Of a stretch of DNA of 34,880 nt, positions 23,485 to 30,192 are shown piece after piece. Made by a program: the position numbers and the translations under genes. The DNA comes from a bacterium (GTDB lineage: Bacteria > Elusimicrobiota > Elusimicrobia > Elusimicrobiales > UBA9959), in assembly GCA_021811405.1 (NCBI GenBank), contig JAJZOZ010000010.1:1-34880 (forward strand), read 5' to 3'. Positions within the stretch are counted from its first letter, which is position 1, and the number at the start of each line of letters is the position of its first letter. Under the pieces are notes generated by a model that saw only the letters and a program-made list of their open reading frames with translations, did not search any database and was not told the DNA's origin.

Positions 23485-25098
23485 ATGACCGATACCAACA
23501 AGCAGGCTGCCGGCGGTTTTTACGGACTGGGCATAGCTCCCAAGCTCCTGGAGACCCTGGACGCCCTCAAATTCACCACCCCCACCCCGATACAGCACAA
23601 GGCCATACCGCAGGCCGCCGAAGGCAAGGACCTCGTCGGCATAGCCCAGACCGGCACCGGCAAGACCATAGCCTTCGCGGTGCCTATGATACAGCGCCTG
23701 GCCGCCACCGGCCACGGCAGGGGGCTGGTGCTCGTGCCCACTCGCGAACTCGCCCTGCAGGTGGCCGAGGTGGTGCGCAAGTTCTCCCCGGTGATGGGGC
23801 TGGAGGCCGCCGTGGTGATAGGCGGCGAGAGCATGAACCGGCAGACCGAGGCGCTGCGCCGGCGCCCGCGCATCGTCATAGCCACCCCGGGCCGCCTGAT
23901 AGACCACCTGGGCCAGCGCACCGCGGACCTCTCCGAGGTGCGCGTGCTGGTGCTCGACGAGGCGGACCGCATGCTGGACATGGGCTTCGCCCCGCAGATA
24001 GAGAAGATCATGGCCGCGATGCCGCGCGAGCGCCAGACGATGCTGTTCTCCGCCACGATGCCGGACGATATTATGAAGCTGGCCAGCCGCCACATGAAGC
24101 TGCCGATACGCGTGGAGGTGGCGCGGCCAGGGACGGCGGCCGAGAAGGTGGAGCAGGAGCTGTACGTGGTCAGCCAGGGCGACAAGAACGCGCTGCTGGG
24201 CAAGCTGCTCGACAAGTACTGGGGCAGCGTGCTGCTCTTCGTGCGCACCAAGCACCGCGCCAAGAAGATCACCCGCGCGATCAAGGAAATGCCGCACAGC
24301 GCGGCCGAGATCCATTCCAACCGCTCGCTGAGCCAGCGGCGCGACGCGCTGGAGGGCTTCAAGAGCGGCAAGTACCGCGTGCTGGTGGCCACCGACATCG
24401 CCGCGCGCGGCATAGACGTGACCGGGATAGAGCTGGTCATCAACTACGACCTGCCGGACGAGGACGGCAACTACGTGCACCGTATAGGCCGTACGGGCCG
24501 CGCCGGCCAGCCAGGGCACGCGATAACCTTCGCGGCCCCGGACCAGGGAGCCGACGTGCGCAACATCGAGAAGCTGATCCGGATGAGCCTGCCGGTTTCC
24601 AGCCATCCGGATATCCCGCCTGCGAAATTCGGGGACGCCGTGCCCGAGCCGAAGGGCGGCGGCCGCCAGCCGCGCGGCCAGCAGCAGCCCCGGCAGCAAC
24701 AGCAGCGCCAGCCCCGCGAACAGCGCGGCGGGCAGCAGCCCCGCCGGGAGAAGCCGGCCCAGCCGCAGCCCCAGGGCCGCGGCCGCCAGGAGCCGGGCCG
24801 CCGGCAGAACACCCAGCCCGGCGCAGGGCAGGGCGGGCGGCGACAGGACGGCCGCCGCGAGGAGCGCGGAGGGCGGCGCGAACAGCGCGGCGGGGGAGAA
24901 ACCCGCGGCGGGGGCATCAACCGCTACGGGGTGGACACCAGGAAGAAGAGCTCCATAGTCAGCGAGTCGCCGTATTTCGACGAGCCCCGGAGGGGCGAGC
25001 GCTCCTTCCGGCAAGAACGGGCCAGGCCGGCCGAGCAGGCCAAGCCCGAAGTGTCCGGGAACTGGTTCACCCGCTTCCTGAAGAAGCGGAAGGACTGA
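23485..25098 (+). CDS. DEAD-box RNA helicase, RhlE-like
   Basis: This 537-residue helicase shows the motifs in order: a Q motif around FTTPTPIQHKAIP, Walker A AQTGTGKT (54-61), PTRELALQ, TPGRLIDH, DEAD (158-161), SAT, the second RecA domain with ATDIAARGIDV, and HRIGRTGRAG (about 332-341). The core ends near 375 and matches RhlE-type helicases, which unwind structured RNA in ribosome assembly and RNA decay. Residues about 390-500 are low complexity, rich in Gln, Arg, Gly and Pro (RGG/RQ boxes), as in many RNA-binding tails, and the chain ends in a basic WFTRFLKKRKD. A long terminator follows. Confidence 0.93.
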   Translation: MTDTNKQAAGGFYGLGIAPKLLETLDALKFTTPTPIQHKAIPQAAEGKDLVGIAQTGTGKTIAFAVPMIQRLAATGHGRGLVLVPTRELALQVAEVVRKFSPVMGLEAAVVIGGESMNRQTEALRRRPRIVIATPGRLIDHLGQRTADLSEVRVLVLDEADRMLDMGFAPQIEKIMAAMPRERQTMLFSATMPDDIMKLASRHMKLPIRVEVARPGTAAEKVEQELYVVSQGDKNALLGKLLDKYWGSVLLFVRTKHRAKKITRAIKEMPHSAAEIHSNRSLSQRRDALEGFKSGKYRVLVATDIAARGIDVTGIELVINYDLPDEDGNYVHRIGRTGRAGQPGHAITFAAPDQGADVRNIEKLIRMSLPVSSHPDIPPAKFGDAVPEPKGGGRQPRGQQQPRQQQQRQPREQRGGQQPRREKPAQPQPQGRGRQEPGRRQNTQPGAGQGGRRQDGRREERGGRREQRGGGETRGGGINRYGVDTRKKSSIVSESPYFDEPRRGERSFRQERARPAEQAKPEVSGNWFTRFLKKRKD

Positions 25099-25115
25099 CT
25101 TCGGACCGGGAACGC

Positions 25116-25152
25116 AAAAAGAGAACGGCGCCCATGGCGCCGTTCTCTTTTT
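25116..25152. terminator. Bidirectional intrinsic terminator between the helicase and lysC
   Basis: A perfect 17-bp stem (arm 25116-25132 starting AAAAAGAGAACGG, loop CAT, arm 25136-25152 ending in five T) serves both convergent genes. Confidence 0.93.
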
Positions 25153-25165
25153 GGGCGGGCCGCTC

Positions 25166-26422
25166 CTACTTGCCGCGGGAGGCCGCTCTCCTGCGTCCCG
25201 AAGGGGCTTTTCCCAGTTCGAACACCTCGTGCAGCGTGCGCACGGCCAGTTCCGAGTACTTGGCCTCTATCAGGCAGGAGACCTTGATGTCGGAGGTGTT
25301 GACCATGTACACGCTCACGCCCTCTTTGGCCAGCGCGGTGAACATCTTCGCCGCCACGCCGCTGTGCAGGCGCATGCCCGCCCCGACGATGGACAGCTTG
25401 TTCAGGCCGGACCTGACGGCGAAGGAGCTGCCCGGGTAGGCGGAGGTTATCTTCTTCGCCGCCTTCTCGGCGGCGGCCAGGTCCGCGGAGCCGCAGGTGA
25501 AGGAAACGGCGGTGCGGCCGTCGGCGGACGCGGTGTCCTCCACGATCATGTCTATGTTGATCTCGGCTTCCGCCACCGAGGTGAAGACGCCGGCGAGGAT
25601 GCCCGGCCTGTCGGGTATGCCGTTCAGCGAGACCTTTACCTGGTTCTTGTCGCAGACTATGCCGGATACGGCGGCGTATTCCATGAGCTCCTCCTCCGGC
25701 ACCACCTGGGTCCCGGGATTGAAATTGAGCGACGAGCGCACCACCAGCGGCAGGCCGTTGCGCCTGGCCATCTCCACGCAGCGCGGGTGCAGCACCTTGG
25801 CCCCGAGGTAGGACATCTCCAGCATCTCCTCGTAGGCCACCCGGGGCAGCATGCGGGCGTCGGGGCAGACGGAGGGGTCGGCGGTGAAGATCCCGTCCAC
25901 GTCCTTGTAGAATTCAACGCGGTCCGCCTTCAGCGCCACGCCCAGCGCCACGGCCGTGATGTCCGAGCCGCCCCGGCCGAGCGTGGTTATGGAGCCTTCG
26001 CGCGTGGCGCCCTGGAAGCCGGCCACCACTACGATGTAGCCTTCCTTCAGGGCCGCCAGCGTCCTGTCCGTGTTGACGGACTCTATGCGGGCCTTCGAGA
26101 ACGCGCCCGAGGTCGTTATCTGCACCTGGTGGCCCAGGAAGGATACCGCCTTGCGGCCCGCGTCCTCTATGGCCAGGGCCAGCAGGGCGGTCGTCACCTG
26201 TTCTCCGGAGGCCAGCAGCACGTCGAACTCGCGGCCCTCGCTGCGCGAGGAGACGGTCTTGCCCAGCTCTATCAGGCGGTTGGTCTCCCCCGCCATAGCG
26301 GAGACCACGACGACGACCCGGTCGCCTTTCGAGGCCGAGGCGATGACCCTGCGGGCCACGGAGCGGATGCGCTCTATGCCGCCCACGGAGGTGCCGCCGT
26401 ATTTCTGTATTATCAAAGCCAT
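25166..26422 (-). CDS. lysC: Aspartate kinase
   Basis: This 418-residue enzyme phosphorylates aspartate, the entry to lysine, threonine, methionine and diaminopimelate synthesis. It opens with the ATP-binding KYGGTSVG (7-14), and has GFQGATREGSITTLGRGGSDITAV (substrate and nucleotide site) and KDVDGIFTADP. Two ACT domains follow (about 265-400; the last with LSIVGAGMRLHSGVAAKMF and VNTSDIKVSCLIEAKYSELAVRTLHEVF), the usual site of lysine/threonine feedback. Length and order match monofunctional LysC. It has no homoserine dehydrogenase fusion. The C-terminus is a short basic tail (GRRRAASRGK). It converges on the helicase gene and is divergent from the PilT gene. Confidence 0.96.
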   Translation of the reverse strand: MALIIQKYGGTSVGGIERIRSVARRVIASASKGDRVVVVVSAMAGETNRLIELGKTVSSRSEGREFDVLLASGEQVTTALLALAIEDAGRKAVSFLGHQVQITTSGAFSKARIESVNTDRTLAALKEGYIVVVAGFQGATREGSITTLGRGGSDITAVALGVALKADRVEFYKDVDGIFTADPSVCPDARMLPRVAYEEMLEMSYLGAKVLHPRCVEMARRNGLPLVVRSSLNFNPGTQVVPEEELMEYAAVSGIVCDKNQVKVSLNGIPDRPGILAGVFTSVAEAEINIDMIVEDTASADGRTAVSFTCGSADLAAAEKAAKKITSAYPGSSFAVRSGLNKLSIVGAGMRLHSGVAAKMFTALAKEGVSVYMVNTSDIKVSCLIEAKYSELAVRTLHEVFELGKAPSGRRRAASRGK

Positions 26423-26474
26423 CAGGCGGATATTCTCTCAAATGGGGGGCGGCTTGGCAACCGGCGGCGCGGGA

Positions 26475-26504
26475 TTTACCGGGAAAGCTTTAAATAGGTA
26501 GAAT
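26475..26504 (+). promoter_or_regulatory. Promoter of the PilT-like gene
   Basis: TTTACC (26475-26480), an 18-bp spacer and TAGAAT (26499-26504) form a plausible housekeeping promoter. The start codon follows about 50 bases later, leaving a leader of about 45 bases with a GGGGGAAAC ribosome site. Confidence 0.5.
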
Positions 26505-26556
26505 CTCTCCGCGGGTCCGGCGGAAAGCGGGAAGAGGCGGACGGACCGGGGGAAAC

Positions 26557-27987
26557 ATGGCTCAGATCGACAAGCTGATAGAGAAGCTGCAGCAGGGACA
26601 GGAGATCATACTCGAGGACGGCAGGCAGCCCATGCTCAGGAGCGGGACCGGGACGGCGCCGGCCGGCGGGCAGGAGCTCTCCGGCCAGCAGATAGCCGCC
26701 CTGATCCGGGAGGCCGCCCCGCCAGACGCCGCCCAGAACATAGCCGCCAGGCGGCCCGCGATGTTCGAGTACAAGCTGGGGGAGCGGACCATCGTCGTTT
26801 CCTTCACTTACGAGGACGGGAAAGCGCTGTCGCGCATCTTCATCGGCGGCCGCCGGGGCGACGCCGATGCGGGCGCCCCGGTGGTGGAGCCGGAGCTCAA
26901 CAGGCTGCTCAGGAAGATGTGCGCCCTGGGCGCCTCCGACCTCCACCTCACCTCCACGCACCGCCCGATGGTCAGGGTGAACGGGGACATGGCCGAACTC
27001 AAGGACGAGCCGGTGCTGGCCGGCGAGAAGCTGCGCGCGCTGCTGGCGGCCATAATGCCGCCGCACAACGTCAGCCAGTTCGAGAAGGAGCGGGACACCG
27101 ATTTCGCGCACGAGATACCCGGAGTCGCGCGCTTCCGCGCCAATGTCTTCATGGACAGGTTCGGCATGGGGGCGGTCTTCCGCGTGATCCCGGCCGAGAT
27201 AGTGACGGCCGAGAAGCTGAAGCTCTCCAAGGAGGTGCTGGACCTCTGCTTCCTTTCAAAGGGCCTGGTGCTGGTGACCGGCCCGACCGGCTCCGGCAAG
27301 TCCACCACGCTGTGCGCGCTGGTGGACTTCATGAACCGCAACCGCAAGGACCACATCATCACGATCGAGGACCCGATAGAGTTCGTGCACCAGAAGAAGA
27401 ACTGCCTTATCAACCAGCGCGAAGTGCACGTGCACACCAAGTCGTTCTCGCAGGCCCTGCGCGCGGCGCTCCGTGAGGACCCGGACATAGTGCTGGTGGG
27501 CGAGATGCGGGACCTGGAGACCATCTCCATAGCGATAGAGACGGCCGAGACCGGCCACCTGGTCTTCGGCACGCTGCATACCACCACCGCGGCCTCCACC
27601 GTGGACCGCATCATAGACCAGTTCCCGGCGGACAGGCAGGCGCAGATCCGCACGATGCTGGCCTCTTCGCTCAAGGGCGTGATCTCGCAGACTCTCTGCA
27701 AGAAGATAGGGGGCGGCCGCGTGGCCGCCATGGAGACGCTGTTCGTCAACAGCGCCGTCTCCAACCTGATCCGCGAGGGAAAGATCTACCAGATCCCGTC
27801 CATCATGCAGACAGGCAGGAAGCAGGGCATGACGGTGCTCAACGACGTGCTCTTCAAGCTTGTCGTGGACAAGGTCGTGGCGCCGGAGGAGGCCTACATA
27901 AAGGCCATCGACAAGCCCGCCTTCGCCGCGCTGCTGAAGTCGAAGAGCATTGTCCTCAACCTGCCGGGCATGGAAGAGCTGGCCTGA
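26557..27987 (+). CDS. PilT-like twitching ATPase with an extra N-terminal domain
   Basis: This 476-residue secretion-type ATPase would power type IV pilus retraction as a hexamer. From about residue 115 it is a standard PilT: ALGASDLHLTS, VRVNGDM, the Walker A GPTGSGKST (242-250), the Asp box TIEDPIEFVHQ, Walker B EDPDIVLVGEMRD and the His box GHLVFGTLHTT. Residues 1-110 are extra. They read like a decayed copy of the PilT N-domain: RQPMLRSG against HRPMVRVNG, and QQIAALIREAAPPDAAQ against EKLRALLAAIMPPHNVS. PilT is usually about 345-370 residues. No other pilus genes are present. PilT or PilU cannot be distinguished here. Confidence 0.92.
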   Translation: MAQIDKLIEKLQQGQEIILEDGRQPMLRSGTGTAPAGGQELSGQQIAALIREAAPPDAAQNIAARRPAMFEYKLGERTIVVSFTYEDGKALSRIFIGGRRGDADAGAPVVEPELNRLLRKMCALGASDLHLTSTHRPMVRVNGDMAELKDEPVLAGEKLRALLAAIMPPHNVSQFEKERDTDFAHEIPGVARFRANVFMDRFGMGAVFRVIPAEIVTAEKLKLSKEVLDLCFLSKGLVLVTGPTGSGKSTTLCALVDFMNRNRKDHIITIEDPIEFVHQKKNCLINQREVHVHTKSFSQALRAALREDPDIVLVGEMRDLETISIAIETAETGHLVFGTLHTTTAASTVDRIIDQFPADRQAQIRTMLASSLKGVISQTLCKKIGGGRVAAMETLFVNSAVSNLIREGKIYQIPSIMQTGRKQGMTVLNDVLFKLVVDKVVAPEEAYIKAIDKPAFAALLKSKSIVLNLPGMEELA

Positions 27988-27997
27988 GGGCCTGACG

Positions 27998-28021
27998 AAA
28001 AAAGGAGCCTGGCTCCTTTTT
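27998..28021. terminator. First of two tandem intrinsic terminators after the PilT-like gene
   Basis: A-tract, GGAGCC, loop TG, GGCTCC, T-tract: a short perfect hairpin active in both directions, 11 bases after the PilT-like gene stop. Confidence 0.85.
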
Positions 28022-28033
28022 GCGCCTCTTCCG

Positions 28034-28056
28034 AAAAAGGAGCCAGGCTCCTTTTT
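28034..28056. terminator. Second tandem intrinsic terminator, before the M32 carboxypeptidase end
   Basis: AAAAAGGAGCC and its complement are separated by a single A. It is nearly identical to the hairpin 36 bases to its left, and both are followed by a CCTCTTC stretch, so the unit looks duplicated. It closes the convergent M32 gene. Confidence 0.85.
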
Positions 28057-28064
28057 GGGCCTCT

Positions 28065-29576
28065 TCAGGGCTTGAAGCCGTAGAGGGCGGAGTACTTGGC
28101 CTTTATGTAGTCCAGGAAAGGCTCCACCTTTACGCCCTCCCCGAACTCCTTCTCGAGCAGGCGGCCCGGCAGGTATTTCCTGCCGTGGACGTGGACGCGG
28201 GCGCGCAGCCAGGAGAGTATCGGCGCGAAATCTCCTTTCGCCGGCAACTCCCTCCAGCCCGGCCGGTCCTTATCCAGCCCGGCCGCCAGCTGCGCCGAGA
28301 TGAGGTTGCCGATGGTGTAGGTCGGGAAATAGCCTATCATGCCGTAGGCCCAGTGTATGTCCTGCAGTATCCCTTCCGCGGAATTCTTCGGCGCTATCCC
28401 GAAGAAATCCTTCATTTTACTGTTCCAGAGCTCCGGCGCGTCCTGCACCTTCAGCTTCCCTTCCAGCAGGGCGATCTCCATTTCGAAGCGCAGCAGGATG
28501 TGCAGGTTGTAGGTCACTTCGTCGGCTTCCACGCGTATCATGGACGGCGCGGACCTGTTGACGGCCGAGTAGAGCAGCTCCGGCGAGGCCTTGTCGAACC
28601 TGCCCGGGAAGCGCTCCCGCAGCAGCGGCAGAAGCCAGCGGCAGAAGGGCAGCGAGCGGGCGACGATGTTTTCCCAGAAGCGCGACTGGGACTCGTGCAT
28701 GCCCTGCGATGCGCCGCCGGCCAGGGGCGTAAAGTCGAACTCCTTCGGAGTGCCCTGCCCGTAGAGGGCGTGGCCGCACTCGTGCGCCGAGCCGAATATC
28801 GCCATGGGCAGGTAGTCCTTCTGCGTGCGCGTGGTGATGCGCACGTCGTCCACGGAGAAGTCGGTGGTGAACGGGTGGGCGGAGCGGTCCTGGCGGCCGC
28901 GCGAGAAGTCGTAACCCAGCTTCTGCACGATGTCGTTCACCAGGTCCATCTGGGCGGACTCGTCGAAGTCGCCCAGGACCAGAGCGTTGGAGACGGAGCC
29001 GGCGCGCGCGGCTATCTTCTTTATTACCGGTTTAAGCCCGCCGGCCAGCTTCCCCAGGACCGGCTCCAGTTCGGCCCTGGTCGCTCCGGGCTCGTAGAGG
29101 TCCAGCAGCGCGTCGTACGGGGAGTTCTTGTAACCGAGCGCCTCGGCTTTGCGCAGGTTGAGGTCCAGGACCTTCCGCAGATGCGGGGCGAAGGCCTTGA
29201 AGTCGGAATCTTCGCGGGCCTTGGTCCAGGCGTTGACGGCCTCGGAAACCGCGCGGGAGAACTCCCCGACCAGCTCCGGCGGCAGCTTCACCGCTTTCTC
29301 ATGATCGCGTTTAAGCGCGCGAAGATAGCCAGCCTCGAAAGAATCTTCCCCCAGGCCCTGGGCCCAGTCGTACAGCTCGGCGATCAGCCTGCCGTTCCCG
29401 GGGTCCGTGAACTTGGCGTGGGAGAGCTCCTCCAGCGCCGACAGCGAGGCGGCCCGGGCCCCGGCTCCGCCCGGGGGCATGTTCACCTGCTGGTCCCAGC
29501 TCAGCACGGCGGAGGCCGAGTTTATGGCGTACACTTCCGAGACGCGCTTCTTCAGCTCCTGGAATTTCTCTTTCAT
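28065..29576 (-). CDS. Carboxypeptidase M32 (Taq type)
   Basis: This 503-residue cytoplasmic zinc carboxypeptidase removes C-terminal amino acids with broad specificity. The active site is HECGH at 265-269 in SAHECGHALYGQG, with the third ligand in the downstream helix region (ESQSRFWENIVARS, family-conserved). DVRITTRTQKDYLPMAIFGS just before it and the family-typical start with LSWDQQVNMPPGG are also present. Length matches the Thermus aquaticus enzyme (511). The ATG has GGAGGA seven bases upstream. It stands alone, flanked by terminators on one side and the terminator of a small gene on the other. Confidence 0.95.
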   Translation of the reverse strand: MKEKFQELKKRVSEVYAINSASAVLSWDQQVNMPPGGAGARAASLSALEELSHAKFTDPGNGRLIAELYDWAQGLGEDSFEAGYLRALKRDHEKAVKLPPELVGEFSRAVSEAVNAWTKAREDSDFKAFAPHLRKVLDLNLRKAEALGYKNSPYDALLDLYEPGATRAELEPVLGKLAGGLKPVIKKIAARAGSVSNALVLGDFDESAQMDLVNDIVQKLGYDFSRGRQDRSAHPFTTDFSVDDVRITTRTQKDYLPMAIFGSAHECGHALYGQGTPKEFDFTPLAGGASQGMHESQSRFWENIVARSLPFCRWLLPLLRERFPGRFDKASPELLYSAVNRSAPSMIRVEADEVTYNLHILLRFEMEIALLEGKLKVQDAPELWNSKMKDFFGIAPKNSAEGILQDIHWAYGMIGYFPTYTIGNLISAQLAAGLDKDRPGWRELPAKGDFAPILSWLRARVHVHGRKYLPGRLLEKEFGEGVKVEPFLDYIKAKYSALYGFKP

Positions 29577-29600
29577 GCGTTCCTCCTTCGAAAATGAAAA

Positions 29601-29638
29601 GGCCTGAAAGTCGCGGTGGTCCCCGCTGCTTTCAGGCC
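29601..29638 (-). terminator. Terminator of the small Gly/Cys-rich gene
   Basis: A perfect 10-bp inverted repeat (GGCCTGAAAG and CTTTCAGGCC) has a partly paired GC-rich loop. On the minus strand it is followed by a T-rich stretch (TTTTCATTTT). It lies between the small gene and the M32 start. Confidence 0.8.
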
Positions 29639-29658
29639 AGTGGCAGGCGGAACAGCGT

Positions 29659-29850
29659 TCAGCCGCCGCAGCCGCAGCCGCCGCCGCAGACGTGGCCGCC
29701 GGGGTTCATCGGGCAGGAGCCGCCCTGGGGCGAGCCGCCCTTCTTCAGGCCGGGGATGTCGTCGGAGACCTTGACCACCTTGCCCAGTTTGGCGTCGTAG
29801 ACGTATTTGCCGGTGGCGGCGTTCTTCTTGGTATCTTTGTTTTCAGCCAT
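29659..29850 (-). CDS. Small Gly/Cys-rich protein, unknown function
   Basis: This 63-residue protein has a polar N-terminal half (GKYVYDAKLGKVVKVSDDIPGLKKG) and a C-terminal Gly/Cys cluster with four cysteines in total (SCPMNPGGHVCGGGCGCGG), suited to bind zinc or another metal. I know no named family; the layout resembles small zinc-ribbon proteins of the FmdB kind, but the spacing differs. It lies between tRNA-Arg and a clear terminator on the same strand, and a real stop, start and terminator support it. The tRNA 3' end is 26 bases upstream of its start, so both may share a transcript. Confidence 0.65.
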   Translation of the reverse strand: MAENKDTKKNAATGKYVYDAKLGKVVKVSDDIPGLKKGGSPQGGSCPMNPGGHVCGGGCGCGG

Positions 29851-29875
29851 AGTGATAGTGGCGGGGGAGGGAATC

Positions 29876-29950
29876 TGGTGCGCTCGACAGGAATCGAACC
29901 TGTATAACCGCCTTCGCAGGGCGGGACTCTATCCGTTGAGATACGAGCGC
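29876..29950 (-). tRNA. tRNA-Arg, anticodon GCG
   Basis: The gene folds as a full cloverleaf: acceptor GCGCTCG/CGAGCGC, anticodon stem CCGCC/GGCGG with loop CTGCGAA (anticodon GCG, reading CGC), T stem ACAGG/CCTGT with loop TTCGATT, discriminator A and an encoded CCA. The D stem has three pairs and a T-T mismatch at 10-25. Most bacteria read CGN with an ACG (inosine) tRNA, so GCG is unusual. The mature gene without CCA is 29879-29950. Confidence 0.93.
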
Positions 29951-30147
29951 CTTGGTCGCGCCCCTCGCATGCGAATGCTCGGGGCCGATTAGCGGCCTGG
30001 CCTCATAAGGTGATCGGCCAGGCGCTCCACAAGGAGGGCTCTGCCCTCCGTTATGTCGTCGCTTGCTTCCTGCGCTTCGTTTGGTCGCTGCGCTGAACCT
30101 CCCGGAGCGGTGTGCGGAAGCTTTCTTAAAGAACTGACGTAAGGAAT
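29951..30147 (-). ncRNA. Chain of hairpins between a promoter and tRNA-Arg (possible structured RNA or tRNA leader)
   Basis: Four hairpins occupy this stretch with no credible frame: GCCCC/GGGGC with inner GCAT/ATGC (29960-29985); GCCTGGCC/GGCCAGGC extended by three pairs past a bulge (29991-30026); GGAGGGC-tct-GCCCTCC (30033-30049); and GCGC/GCGC with inner CG pairs (30072-30093). A promoter lies just upstream, so the RNA would run through them into the tRNA. It is either a long tRNA leader, a separate small RNA or a set of palindromic repeats. I matched it to no known RNA family. Confidence 0.4.
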
Positions 30148-30177
30148 ATTTTATTATTTCTGGGGCCTTAAGAACAA
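30148..30177 (-). promoter_or_regulatory. Promoter upstream of the hairpin chain and tRNA-Arg
   Basis: On the minus strand, TTGTTC (complement of 30172-30177), an 18-bp spacer and TAAAAT (complement of 30148-30153) lie in an AT-rich patch right after the histidine kinase stop, about 200 bases before the tRNA. Confidence 0.5.
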
Positions 30178-30192
30178 TAGCCGGCGGGACGG

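Noticed and set aside
29991-30026. A degenerate second tRNA next to tRNA-Arg (a CTCATAA or CTTATGA loop-like stretch)
   Set aside because: Neither strand gives an anticodon stem around those seven bases, and no T arm or acceptor stem is found.
7246-30126. The nested repeat at 7246-7372 and the hairpin chain at 29951-30126 being copies of one repeat family
   Set aside because: They share only short GC-rich words such as GCCCCTCGC. The stems differ in sequence and order, so common origin is not supported.
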